64,000 nt of DNA from JAAYJR01 sp964563975 (GTDB taxonomy: Bacteria > Bacteroidota > Bacteroidia > Bacteroidales > Prolixibacteraceae). How positions within the stretch are numbered: position 1 is the stretch's first letter; each line of letters starts with the position of its first letter. A model generated the notes under the pieces. That model saw only the letters and a list, made by a program, of their open reading frames with translations, had not been told where the DNA came from and searched no databases. The DNA is taken from positions 105,178 through 169,177 of the forward strand of contig CAZLZJ010000001.1 of NCBI GenBank assembly GCA_964563975.1, read 5' to 3'. Below are positions 28,804-40,000 of this stretch, piece after piece. The translations under genes were made by a program, and so were the position numbers.

Positions 28804-29598
28804 ATGATCAGCAAAAATAAAATAAAGCAAATAAGATCGCTTTCCCTAAAAAAATTCAGACAAAAAGAGAATCTTTTTATAGTAGAAGGAGATAAAAATG
28901 TCATCGAAGTTCTGAATTCTGAATATACAGTAAATGAGATTTATGCAACCGGCTCATTTCTTTATGACAATGAAAAGATAGTCAAAAAAGCCAAATCAAT
29001 ATATGAGGCCGGCATTAATGAGATTAAAAAGATCAGCCTGCTTAACAATCCCCAGAATGCTTTAGCTTTATGCTCAATACCTCCTGCCGGCATTTTAACT
29101 ACTCATTTTTGCGGTTTTTCCCTTTTCCTTGATAACTTGCAAGATCCGGGAAATATGGGTACTATTTTAAGAATTTGCGATTGGTTTGGAATTGACCTGC
29201 TTTTTTGTTCCCCCTCAACTGTTGATATATACAATCCAAAAGTTATTCAGGCCAGTATGGGATCTTTCTGCAGGGTAAAAACTGTTTATATCTCTTTTGC
29301 TGCCTTTTTTGAAAAAGCTGTTACAACAGATCTTCCTGTTTTCAGCACAATACCCGGCGGAAAAAATATTTATAAAGAGGACCTTCCTGAAAAAGGAGTG
29401 GTAATAATGGGAAATGAGGGAAAAGGTATCAGTAACGAAATTAAGCAAAAAATTATACACAATCTAAGTATACCCACATTTAATGAGTCGGATAACAGGG
29501 CTGAATCGTTGAATGTAGCAATTGCTGCAGGTATAATATGTTCTGAATTTAAAAGAAGGAAATTCCTGAAGCCTATTCAAAGTGAAAACAGAGTGTGA
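28804..29598 (+). CDS. SpoU/TrmH-family RNA 2'-O-methyltransferase
   Basis: A 264-residue SPOUT-fold RNA methyltransferase. An N-terminal L30e-like substrate-binding domain (about 1-90) is followed by the catalytic domain with all three motifs: NLQDPGNMGTILR (motif 1), IMGNEGKGIS (motif 2) and AESLNVAIAAGI (motif 3, with the usual Asn-Val). It probably 2'-O-methylates rRNA or tRNA; the target is unknown. It is divergent from tamL across 72 bases and overlaps the end of porT by 26 bases. Confidence 0.92.
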   Translation: MISKNKIKQIRSLSLKKFRQKENLFIVEGDKNVIEVLNSEYTVNEIYATGSFLYDNEKIVKKAKSIYEAGINEIKKISLLNNPQNALALCSIPPAGILTTHFCGFSLFLDNLQDPGNMGTILRICDWFGIDLLFCSPSTVDIYNPKVIQASMGSFCRVKTVYISFAAFFEKAVTTDLPVFSTIPGGKNIYKEDLPEKGVVIMGNEGKGISNEIKQKIIHNLSIPTFNESDNRAESLNVAIAAGIICSEFKRRKFLKPIQSENRV

Positions 29599-30364
29599 AA
29601 ATATTAGATCTGAGATACTTTATTGCATTCGTATAATATTGCCTTTGATTTGGTCCCGGCGGATTGCCAAGCTGATTATTTAACCCAATACTTACTTTTG
29701 CTTCTGTCGACAGCCTGAAAAAGGTAAAGTAGTGATCCCACCCCACTCCGATTTCTGCATAAAAACCTGAATTTTTAAGTTTAACCAGGTCGTCTTTCCC
29801 TGTACGGGAAATATCCTGACGATATGCAGGACCAAACAAAATATAGGGTCTGTCGTTATTGATTCTTCTTGCTTTATACTTAATTAACAAAGGAAAATCA
29901 AGAAAGGTAGATTTAATTGAATAATACTGAAGAGGTTCATAATGGTTTAAATCCCATACGGGAAAGTTATAGGTTAATCTTCTTTCACCAAATGAAAGTC
30001 CCGGAAGAAACCTAAGATTAAAATCCCGCCCAATCCGTAAACTTGTAACTATGCCTACTGTAAATCCGGGTATCAGATCTGCCACATCGGCCCTGACAAA
30101 ATGTTCATCTGTTATCTGTACAGGATCAAACGGCCAGGATGCGGCTGAAAAATCAGGGTTATCTCCTATTGGATTATAGTGAGTTACCCCAAAATCCAGC
30201 GTATTCAATCCTAACGTAAAACCAAAATGAATAAGTTTTTCATCGAAGGTAGTCATATTGTTTACCTTCTGTTTCTGTCCGTAAAGATTACAAAAACCAA
30301 CTATTAATATTATTAAAACAAGATATCTCTTCACCTGATCAATTTCAACCCGTTCTATTTTCAA
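29573..30364 (-). CDS. porT: Type IX secretion protein PorT (outer-membrane beta-barrel)
   Basis: A 263-residue outer-membrane protein with a signal peptide ending near NLYGQ and a beta-strand-rich body. The stretch EKLIHFGFTLGLNT after the signal is the PorT/SprT signature, and the length matches. PorT is required for type IX secretion and gliding in Bacteroidota. It follows ubiE by 32 bases on the same strand, a gene pairing also known from other Bacteroidota. A substrate protein with a type IX tail is encoded 4 kb away. Confidence 0.85.
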   Translation of the reverse strand: MKIERVEIDQVKRYLVLIILIVGFCNLYGQKQKVNNMTTFDEKLIHFGFTLGLNTLDFGVTHYNPIGDNPDFSAASWPFDPVQITDEHFVRADVADLIPGFTVGIVTSLRIGRDFNLRFLPGLSFGERRLTYNFPVWDLNHYEPLQYYSIKSTFLDFPLLIKYKARRINNDRPYILFGPAYRQDISRTGKDDLVKLKNSGFYAEIGVGWDHYFTFFRLSTEAKVSIGLNNQLGNPPGPNQRQYYTNAIKYLRSNIFTLCFHFE

Positions 30365-30396
30365 ACAAATAAAGTGAAATTTTATTGTACATAACC

Positions 30397-31128
30397 TTAA
30401 ATTTTAGGTTTTTGAGATAAATAAACTGATACAATACCAAATGTTTTCAGATAACATCTGCAATTAATAAAACCTGTTTTCCTCAATTTATTCATAAATG
30501 ATTCCCCATAAGGAAATTCCTCAACAGACTGGGTTAAATATCTGTATGCGCTGCCATCTTTTGATATTAAACCCCCGACAAACGGCAACACTTTTTTAAA
30601 ATAAAAAAAGTATAATTTCCTGAATATTTTATTCCGCGGCAAGGAAAATTCCAATACACCAAAAACTCCACCCGGTACAAGAACCCTGTATGCTTCACTT
30701 AAACCTTTCTCCAAATTTTCAAAATTTCTAACCCCAAACCCAACAATGGCAGCATCAAAAAGAGAATCATCGAAAGGCAGATTTTCCGAATCTCCCTTAA
30801 TCAATGTTATTAAATGTGCAAGTCCCTTTCTGCCAACCTTTCGTCTTCCAATTTCAAGCATCCCCTCCGACAGGTCAATCCCGGTAATTTTTTTTGGTTT
30901 AAGCCTTGTGGCAGCAATAGCAAAATCGGCAGTACCTGTAGCTAAATCAATTATTGTTGAAGGATTGTACTCCCGAAGCCTTTGAATTGCACTTCTCCGC
31001 CATATCTTATCTATATTGAAAGAAAGCAGATGATTTAACATATCATAACTGTGTGAGACACTGTCGAACATATCTTCAACCTGCCTCTTCTTATTTAGTT
31101 CTGATTTTTTATAAGGTATTACGGGCAT
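30397..31128 (-). CDS. ubiE: Demethylmenaquinone methyltransferase
   Basis: UbiE/MenG methylates demethylmenaquinone, the last step of menaquinone synthesis. The ATG at 31128 (MPVIPYKKSELNKKRQ) is preferred over an upstream ATG whose 17 extra residues are not family-like, giving 243 residues. The FDSVSHSYDMLNHLLSF signature is followed by the SAM loop DLATGTADFA and the GFGVRNFENLEKGLSE block. It lies 68 bases after the PurL-like gene and 32 before porT. Confidence 0.94.
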   Translation of the reverse strand: MPVIPYKKSELNKKRQVEDMFDSVSHSYDMLNHLLSFNIDKIWRRSAIQRLREYNPSTIIDLATGTADFAIAATRLKPKKITGIDLSEGMLEIGRRKVGRKGLAHLITLIKGDSENLPFDDSLFDAAIVGFGVRNFENLEKGLSEAYRVLVPGGVFGVLEFSLPRNKIFRKLYFFYFKKVLPFVGGLISKDGSAYRYLTQSVEEFPYGESFMNKLRKTGFINCRCYLKTFGIVSVYLSQKPKI

Positions 31129-31196
31129 CCGGAATAAATAACAGACTCCAGGCCAAACCATCCGTAAGGAACGTGGCAATTAAGGAATTTTTAAAA

Positions 31197-32237
31197 TTAC
31201 TTTACTGGAGTCATTTTATCAATAAATCCAAGCGAATTGTCATCAACTCTGATCTCTCCTTTTGTAATATGCCCCAAGGTAAAAAATGGCATTTTAATAT
31301 TGATCATCAAATCCACAAAATCATCCTGATCTTTTGAGTTTACCTCTACCAACACTCTTCCCATGGCTTCTCCAAACAGAAATGAGTCAATACGCATTTC
31401 TGCATCTGTAGTTATGTCAAAACCAAGCCCGTTTGGTATCCCGGCCCGGAGTAATGTAAAAAACAATCCTCCCCTTCCGACAGGACAAGCACTTTGTAAT
31501 AGTCCATGTCTGTGTAATTTGGTTAAAGCCCGCTGTATTTTAATCTCGGTATCAATATTAAAAGCGGGCAATGGGGAATTTTCTATACCATGAAAAAATT
31601 CAAGGTATTCGGAAGAACCCAAATCATTGACAGACCGGCCAATAACAAAGATATTTCCCCCTTTCTTTTTAAAAGCATGATTGATAATCTTCTCTTTATC
31701 TTTTACTAAGCTTGCCATACTTATTATTATTGTAGGCGGCACAAATTCATCACATTTAAAATGGTCGAACCGTATCTTGCGGTCGGAAATTTTCAAATTA
31801 AATTTTTGAGCAGCATTTTCCAATCCCTTTTTAGCTCCGGATGCAATATTTTGTCCGTTTACATCAGCAAAATCTATATGATATAACATTGCACTGATTG
31901 CAACAGGTTGTGCACCTAAGCAGTACATTTTCCTTGCAGCTTTTGATATTAATATTTCAGTAGCTTTTTTAGGATCATTTTCAATATGATGGTGAAAAGC
32001 ATGAGTACTCATTGCCATACTTCTTCCTTCAGTATCAATATCGAATAATCCGGTTTCATCACTTTCGGTTGAGCCGATTGAAGTATTTGAAACAGGAAAT
32101 TCACTAAAATCATTGAAATAGTTGATACACGACAAATTTGGATTAACAATTAAAGAAAATATTACATCTTCAAGGTTATCGGGTTCCGGGATCGAATTAA
32201 TCAAAGATTCAGTTTCCTTTTGAGTAATCTCATTCAT
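31197..32237 (-). CDS. AIR synthase-related protein, single-module PurL-like
   Basis: A 346-residue protein equivalent to one AIRS-N plus AIRS-C module of FGAM synthase (PurL). Recognisable PurL blocks are KKATEILISKAARKMYCLGA (N-domain), VIGRSVNDLGSSEYL (nucleotide-binding loop) and QRALTKLHRHGLLQSA with PVGRGGLFFTLL (C-domain start). True PurL contains two such modules plus other domains, so this is not a complete FGAM synthase. The ATG at 32237 is used because a -7 box (32263-32270) lies inside the longer open frame. The function is unknown; an enzyme using a formylglycinamide-like substrate is possible. Confidence 0.8.
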   Translation of the reverse strand: MNEITQKETESLINSIPEPDNLEDVIFSLIVNPNLSCINYFNDFSEFPVSNTSIGSTESDETGLFDIDTEGRSMAMSTHAFHHHIENDPKKATEILISKAARKMYCLGAQPVAISAMLYHIDFADVNGQNIASGAKKGLENAAQKFNLKISDRKIRFDHFKCDEFVPPTIIISMASLVKDKEKIINHAFKKKGGNIFVIGRSVNDLGSSEYLEFFHGIENSPLPAFNIDTEIKIQRALTKLHRHGLLQSACPVGRGGLFFTLLRAGIPNGLGFDITTDAEMRIDSFLFGEAMGRVLVEVNSKDQDDFVDLMINIKMPFFTLGHITKGEIRVDDNSLGFIDKMTPVK

Positions 32238-32262
32238 AGCATGATATTTTAGGTAAACATAG

Positions 32263-32270
32263 CAAAAATA
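32263..32270 (-). promoter_or_regulatory. Possible -7 box for the PurL-like/ubiE/porT unit
   Basis: The minus strand reads TATTTTTG, a full match to TAnnTTTG, 25 bases before the chosen ATG. No TTTG is found at the standard distance; a TTG occurs only 16 bases upstream. The match is therefore suggestive only. Confidence 0.35.
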
Positions 32271-32343
32271 AAAATATTTCATTACACAACATTTCTATAA
32301 AAAATTTAGATTTATTAATTTAGAGAATTACAAATTTAAGCTA

Positions 32344-33114
32344 ATGGAAAAAACAGTTTTAATTACAGGAGCAACCTCGGGAATTGGTAAAGCAACAGCA
32401 CTGCTTCTTGCCGGAAAAGGTTACAGCCTGATCCTGACAGGAAGAAGAAATGAGAGGCTTAACTCATTAAAATCGGAGATAAAAAGTAAATACAATCAGA
32501 CTGTGTTCACTTTAAATTTTGATATAAGAAGCAAAGATGAAACAGAAAAGAGTTTACAACAGATCAAAGATTTAAATTTAAATGTTGATATTCTGATCAA
32601 TAATGCCGGACTGGCAATGGGGCTGGATAGCTTTGCCGATGGATCGCCAGATGATTGGGAGCAGATGATTGATACAAATGTGAAAGGACTTCTCCATATC
32701 TCGCGAATAGTTGCACAATGGATGATAAAAAGAGGCAGGGGACATATAGTCAACATTTCATCAATTGCCGGAAAAGAGACATATCCCAAAGGCAATGTAT
32801 ATTGTGCCACAAAGCATGCTGTACAATCATTGACTAAAGGAATGCGGCTTGACCTGCTGAACCATGGCATAAAAGTCACCTCTGTGTGTCCCGGTGCCGT
32901 TGAAACAGAATTCTCCATGGTAAGATTTCACGGTGACAAAGAGAGGGCAAACCGTGTTTATATGGGATTTACACCTTTATATGCTGAAGATATTGCTGAA
33001 ACAATACTTTTCGTAATTTCAAGGCCATATCATGTAAATATCGACGATATATTAATAATGCCTACGGCACAAGGATATTCAAGGGATTTCAACAAACACC
33101 CCACTAATCAATAA
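32344..33114 (+). CDS. Short-chain dehydrogenase/reductase, YdfG-like
   Basis: A 256-residue NAD(P)-dependent oxidoreductase. The cofactor loop TGATSGIG is at 7-14, with TGRRN after the second strand suggesting NADPH preference. NNAG lies near residue 88, the catalytic Ser in NISSIAG, and the YCATK motif supplies Tyr and Lys. The C-terminal CPGAVETEFS block matches the YdfG/serine 3-dehydrogenase group. It is convergent with the nitroreductase gene, overlapping it by 11 bases. The substrate is unknown. Confidence 0.93.
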   Translation: MEKTVLITGATSGIGKATALLLAGKGYSLILTGRRNERLNSLKSEIKSKYNQTVFTLNFDIRSKDETEKSLQQIKDLNLNVDILINNAGLAMGLDSFADGSPDDWEQMIDTNVKGLLHISRIVAQWMIKRGRGHIVNISSIAGKETYPKGNVYCATKHAVQSLTKGMRLDLLNHGIKVTSVCPGAVETEFSMVRFHGDKERANRVYMGFTPLYAEDIAETILFVISRPYHVNIDDILIMPTAQGYSRDFNKHPTNQ

Positions 33115-33874
33115 ACCCTTGGTCTCTGAGCGTTTGCAGCATCTTGACAGAAAAATGTTCATTATCTGATTTAGGATATCTCACATCGGTAAATACCTGG
33201 GCAAGGGTTTCTTTACTATTTTCTCTGACAAATTGTTTCATCAACTCAAGATTCTCCTTATAATAATATAATTTGTCAATCTCTTCCTTGGAATAGTTAC
33301 AATATCTCTCCTGATGAACAATCCCTTCAAGCGGCAATCTGTCGGTTAAACCGGGCTTTTCATCAGGGTATCCCAAAGCAACGGCAGTAACAGGGAAAGT
33401 CAATTTGGGAAGGTTTAATACTTCAATTATCTCTTTTGCATTATATGTGGTAGTCCCAAGATAACATATTCCCAATCCATGACTTTCTGCAGCAATACAA
33501 ACATTTTGGGCAACAAGCAATGCATCGATCGAAGCAGTGTAAAATGATATAAAATTGGAATATCCGGGTTCTGCTTTATTATATTTGCACCATTTTGAAA
33601 ACCGGTTAAAATCAGCTATAAATGTCAATAATACAGGAGCATTAACAGCAACGGGCTGATTAAAATGGAGTGGTGCAAGTCTATCTTTCATTAGTCTGTC
33701 TTTTGTTACAATAACGCTGTACACTTGCATATTTCCGGTAGTTGAAGCCCTTGTACCTGAATAGATAATCTTTTCAAGTAGTTCTTCAGAAATATCTTTC
33801 TTTTTAAATTCCCTGATAGTAACATGTTTGTTAATTATATCCATAATCTCTAAAGCTGATTCTAAATAATTCAT
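33104..33874 (-). CDS. Nitroreductase-family flavoprotein
   Basis: A FMN-dependent NAD(P)H oxidoreductase of the NfsA/frp-like type, 256 residues from the ATG at 33874 (MNYLESALEIMDI). The N-terminal HVTIREFKKKDIS block and RASTTGNMQ phosphate-binding region are typical, as is ESHGLGICYLGTTTYN in the middle. A longer TTG start three codons upstream would fall inside a -7-like TATTTTTG (33881-33888, with TTG 18 bases further up), so the mRNA may have almost no leader. The physiological substrate is unknown. Confidence 0.9.
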   Translation of the reverse strand: MNYLESALEIMDIINKHVTIREFKKKDISEELLEKIIYSGTRASTTGNMQVYSVIVTKDRLMKDRLAPLHFNQPVAVNAPVLLTFIADFNRFSKWCKYNKAEPGYSNFISFYTASIDALLVAQNVCIAAESHGLGICYLGTTTYNAKEIIEVLNLPKLTFPVTAVALGYPDEKPGLTDRLPLEGIVHQERYCNYSKEEIDKLYYYKENLELMKQFVRENSKETLAQVFTDVRYPKSDNEHFSVKMLQTLRDQGFID

Positions 33875-33962
33875 TTTACACAAAAATAGTTAATCGGCTT
33901 AATAGACAAGAAAGAAAGCTGTATTGAGTGCAATAAAGAAAATTTAATTAATAATCAGCATT

Positions 33963-33990
33963 AAAAAAGGGAAGCTTATCAGCTTCCCCT
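33963..33990 (-). terminator. Intrinsic terminator of the giant secreted-protein gene
   Basis: An 8-pair GC-containing stem (33969-33976 with 33981-33988) and a 4-base loop, flanked by A and T runs, so that the minus-strand transcript ends in six U. It lies 23 bases after the stop codon of the 2278-residue gene. It could also act on the plus strand. Confidence 0.85.
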
Positions 33991-34011
33991 TTTTAATCAA
34001 TCAATTCGGTA

Positions 34012-37000
34012 TTACCTTTTGCTTTTAATAATCCTCTCTGTTTTGGCCCTTCCGTCTTCAGTAAACATACTTACAACGTAAACACCGCTTACCAGATTTT
34101 CTGTACGGATCTCCCTTGTGGGGAATTCTATATCGATAACACGCTGGCCTGCAATGTTGCTTATAACAACTCTTGTAAGTTTGTCGTGATTATCAATGTA
34201 GATATAGTCGTTGAAAGGATTCGGATAAACTTTGAATTCAACTGACTGAGGAATAGTAACAGCAGGAGTGGTTTTAGTGATATCTTCGATATCTTCTTCC
34301 ATTCTCGGTTCAAGAGTAAAGGCATTTTCCCTGCCGTTAACAATACCTGTAACATTGTAGAAGTTACCGGCTATGATAGAGTCAGTATCGTAAGCATACA
34401 GCCAGTTATTAACTACGGCATTATCATCTAATTCGTAGAATAATTCAAACTGACCGGTATCTTCATCTACTTCACCTGCACCGGCTTTCTTAACAATTGT
34501 CAGCACACTTTCATACATTTCATTTGCAACTTCTGACGGTGAATCAAGTTCTAAAGGAGTGATTGCCAAAAGTGGTTCAGCAACAGTTACCTCACTTGCA
34601 ACTATAGTTGTTACATCATCGATTTCAGCTACCTGCCCTATAACTTTTACTCCGTCTCCGATTACCACATCACCGGTTTCATCGGTAGCAACAAAGATTC
34701 CGCTCCATGCTGCAATTGCATCCTGCATAAAGAATCCTTCTCCATCAGCTATTGCTGTAACAGTACCACCAACAATCACTACATCACCAACTAACGGAGA
34801 TGCATCTCCTTCACCCTGTATTTCGGCAATTGTATATGTACCGGCACCTCCTGTAACGGTATCGGTAGCAATACAGCGCAGGTGATAGTCACGAACATAA
34901 ACAACATACTCTGCATTAGCATCAACAACAATGATATTGTCATCCTGCCATACCAGCGGTGATCCATCACCAACAGGAGCAGCAGCATACTGATAATGGT
35001 GGTTCAGATATTCATCAACAGCACCGCCAAATGCTTCAACGGTAATTTCATTACCATTTATGCTGGCAGATGCAATCAGCTGTGTCTGAACTTTATCAAA
35101 TGTAAGAGTATCAACAGCAGAACGACATCCCATTATATCTTCCACAACTACTGCATAGTGGCGGTCTCTCAGCTGTTCGTCATCGTACAGGAACTCTTCA
35201 ATCATATCTATTGATTCAGTAAACCAACCGTTAAATTCGATCCACTCACCGTTGCCATTTCCATTAAGAATCTCTTTGTAGAGAACTCTGAATGTTCTGC
35301 CTTCAGTGCCTGTAGCGTAAATTCTTGCAGAAGCTTTGGGATCGCCATAGCATGTAAGTTTCCTTACGCTGAATTCAATCGGCTCAGGAGCCTGAATAAA
35401 GGTATCACGTGATGTTTCACAACCGTTGGCATCTTGGGCCCAAACTCTGTAATACAATCCGGCATATCCCAAGAATGTTTTGGTAAAGCCGTAAGTATCA
35501 TCTGACAGACTGTCAATCAGCATAGTATATCCTTCATCACTATAAGCTTCCCACTTATATTCATACAATGGTTTGCCGTCAGGTCCGATTCCAAAATCAA
35601 CACCTCCCTTAACAACCTGTACTTCAAATATACCGGCTTGGTCATTCGGACAAATAAAGGCATTTTGTTTATCTTTCATAACCACAATGAACTCTTCAGG
35701 CTGAGTAACATACTGATAGAATTCCTTTGATGCACAACCATACTTATCATAAATAACAATTGTATAGTAATCATCAGCGGTCATATCTTCTTCATTAGTC
35801 AAATTGGTTGATGCCGGTAAACCGGTAAGTTCAACAGCAGAAGAGCCGGTTTTGGTATAACTTTCAGATACCGGGTCGCCTTTATAGTCGGTTCCGCTAA
35901 CTTCAATTGTCCATGCCTGGCCGTTGCCTCCCCAGATAGATCTGATCAGAATCTTACCATTTGCATCCATATAGCATTTGGCAGGTACCTGATCAAAACC
36001 ATCAGCCAAAATTGGATCCGGCTCAAGAACGGTAGTTCTGTGATGATAGATCGGTGCTCCGTTTTTATCGGTGGCAAAACCGGTAATACAACCATTTTCA
36101 TCTTTAACATACCCTATCCAGGTTGCAGCAGTTACATCGAATGTATCACTGCGCTGCCATTTCAGGTTAGCAAGATATTCATTCAGGTCAAGATCATTCG
36201 GGAAAGTATGCGCTCCCGGATCAGGTACAAGTGTGGAATCCACTGCATACCAGTAATCTCCTACACCGCCTGAAGCATCAATTTGAATTATGCCGGTTCC
36301 TCCATTACATATTGCATGCTTGACAAGCTGTACAATATCAATCTTAAGAGTATCCGGATTTTCAATCTCACCGGACTCTTTATAGATCCAGCAATCATTG
36401 CCGTCTCCCACATGAACAGTATAGTGGCCCCAGGTAAGATTGTCAAATGTGAAATCATTCACACCGGCACCGGTTTTGAACCAGTCAATACCATCCTGAT
36501 CTCCGACATAATGTGTATCGTGATTTGACTGTAAGGTATAATCATAATCAACAGGACCTTCAAGTCCGACATAGTATCCATCTACAATACTTGGTGTACC
36601 ACCTGAAATATTTGATATAAAAATTTCTCCCGTGGCTTCATTATGACATTTTACCGGACGCCAGTCAATAGATTCATAAACGATGGGAGCCGGTTCTGTA
36701 ACTGTCTGATCGTAAAGTACGAAGCATTTTGTCAGATCCGGGTTTTGGAATGAATCAAATTCAATCCAATTATGGAAATCATCAAAGTAATCTGAATATG
36801 TTGTGATCGGTTTTGCATAACCGTCATCGGCAATACTTTGATTATACTCATACAGTTTAATTACATAGTTCCCTACTTTCAGTCCGCTGAATGTAATATC
36901 CTGCAGTACATCAAAAGTTTTGGTGTCAACCCTGGTGGCACCATTCCACAATTCGGCGGTGTATTTAAATCCGTCATCACCCATATCCCATCCTCCGAGG

Positions 37001-40000
37001 GGAGTAAATGTGATACTTCCATCATCAATGTCACCTTCATGTAATTCTTTCTGGTTGTTACAGCTTACCGGAGTCTCTATTACATTTGTAATTTCCAATT
37101 TACCGGGCTGATCTACAATAACATCAACAGGACCAAAAACACAGCCGTTGGCATCTCTGACCCAAATAGCCTTATCTCCTGCACGAACTCTGCGATCGAA
37201 TGCAACAAAATCATGTCCTTCAACATTAATTGCAGCAGCATCGAACCATCTTTCTTCAGGAATATCATTGGCATTTTCCCAAATGCCGACATTATTTGTA
37301 GCTTCCTGGTAAGGGGCTGTTCCGCCATAAATTCTATAAAGCAACAATCCGTCATGAGCTTCATAGCAGCTTGGATTAACAACATCAACTTCTGCCCAGA
37401 AGCAGTCAGGTTCAGTAATTTCTATTTCATAAGTAGTCTGACACCCGAGCGAGTCATCAGTTATGGTAAGCAGATAGTCACCGGCAGGTAAATTAATAAA
37501 TTCACCTGTACTATTTGTTTCCGGAAAACTACTTCCATTATTTAAAGCTTTAAAATTAAACGGTTCATTAGTGTGTCCATAAAAATAATCAAGTGTAAAT
37601 TGATAATTATTGCTTGATCCCCCGGTAGTGGCAGCTAACAAGCCGGTTATGGCACCGTCATTATCTGATACACACATTCCGTCTTCCTCGGGACGAAGTA
37701 TATGACATGTAATATTTTTGATCATACCATCTTCCCAGGCAACTTCTATCGGATCAGAACCTTCAATATAAAATGGACCGAGAATCTGAATAAGATCAGG
37801 ATTTTCTACGGCGCAATAGTCGCGTACTGCTATATAGTATGGCTTGCTGCTTGCCTGAACACTAATTACTGCAAGACTGTCGTTAAAAACATTACCGGTA
37901 GTGAACGGCATCCAGGTAGCTTGTGCCCACCACTCTTCCTGAGTGAAAATATGAGTCTGCTGAGTAAGCAAATATTGATACCTGTTAGTATTCTGCGGTG
38001 GAATCCTGAACCGTCCGTTCTCTGCTTCAATAATAATTTTACCGTCAGTACTACCGGCACAACCGGCTTTTTCTGTACTAACAGTCAACTCCATAACAGG
38101 AGGATCCATAATAACGATCTTCTCAATATTGGAGAAACATCCCCACTCATCCATTGCAACAACCCAGTAATCGCCCTTTCCAAATGCTGAAAGATGTCCG
38201 ATTACCTGACCTTCGTCTACAACTGCCTGAGGATTACCGGCAGGATTTTTATCAGTAATATAGAATTTGGGATTTCTTATCTGTTGTACACCCTGTACAG
38301 GCATCTCGAACCATCCTGAATCTGAAGTCCAGAAATGGTAATCAAATGTAACAACTCCGGTAAAATGCTCAATCGGAATGCCGTACCATGAGAAATCTTC
38401 CAAATATCCCCAATCGGGCTGAATATTTCCAAACAGTTCCCAATCCCATTGACCCTGGAACCAATCATCCCATCTGTCGCTGTTAAACAGATTGATTTTA
38501 TTCAGAGGACAACTATTCCAGATAGTATCGGCAAATGCAATCTCATTCTCCATATCATCCCATCTGAAATAAAACTCTTCTTCACATCCGTTTGCATCTC
38601 TTACATGAATGACATGCTCTTTTGTGTCAATCGCAAAAGTATTATATCCTGTAGCGCGTGTCCATGCATTATTATCAAGTTTATATTCATAGCCCAAACC
38701 GCTGCCTTCTCCTTCAAAAGGAGTTCCTCCGAAAGCCTGAACAACAAGATTGCCGTCACTATTTTCAGGGCATGTGGGTGGAAGTGTCAAATAATCTATA
38801 ACATTCAGCCACAGCTTCATTGGTTGCTGAATCCATACTGTCCACGAATATGAACAATCAATAGTTAAATCATATACTTCAAATGTATATAATCCGGACA
38901 ATAGGTTTGGAAATACATTACTTTTCTGATAAGCAGTCCATGGCCAATGTCCAAGTCTTGCCCGGTATTCAAATTCATGACCGCCTGTGCCGGTAGTAAG
39001 AACTATACTTACATCTGTACTTCCGCCAAAGCACTGAATCGGATCATATACAAGATCAAATTGAGTAGTCAGTACTTTAACGGCATTGTCACCGTTTGGA
39101 TTCCTGAAATCTGCAAAACAACCGTTAGCATCAAATATACGCACATAATATACATTTGCTGCAAGCCCGGTTGCAGATTGTCCTATTCCTCCGTCGCCTA
39201 CTTTAATAGTATCTGTATCCTCCGGATTAAAATCGGGTGAAGTAGAGTAAACCCACCACCAATCTTCGTAGTCGCCGGAACCTCCTTCAATAGATTCAAT
39301 ATCAACAGTAATACTTCCATTATCTACATTACATGAAGCATCAGTATGATCAACCCAGAATGTAATAGGCTCAGGCTGTTCAATAATATAGCTGAGATCA
39401 TAGCAACAGCATCCGAGTGAATCGGTGATCCGGAAATTATATTCACCTGCAATAAGAACAGGCTCTTCATCTACGTTACTGTCATATGTTGTATAGCGAC
39501 CTGCCCACATATCATTTACCCATACATTGTATCCATCTACAAAAGGAGTGCCTCCCGTGATGGTGAAAACAATGCGGCCGTCACCCGAAGTCACTGATGG
39601 AGGAAGATAACAATCAAGCATCAACTTAGAAAGTTCTTCATCAAAAATGATATCCCAGGAATCTTTTTCATCAACAACCACAACTTTTTGCCACCAGAAC
39701 CCACTTTCTATTCCGATTCCAACGTCAATACACTCATTTGCATCCAGCACAATAATCCAGTATTCACCTTCTGAACGCTGCGCCACACTATTGGTTCTTG
39801 CATAATCTTCAATAGCTGCTATCCTTCCTGCTTTACCTACAGCATTTAGCAGATCATTATACACGGTGTTTTCCCAATCAGCTGCAGGAATAACATAATA
39901 TGTATAAGGGCTTGTACCTCCTTCAGCAAATATCTGAATATCTGCCAATCCGTCGGGACAGTTGGTATAAACCGTATCAGCCACATCAAATGTCAAAGGT

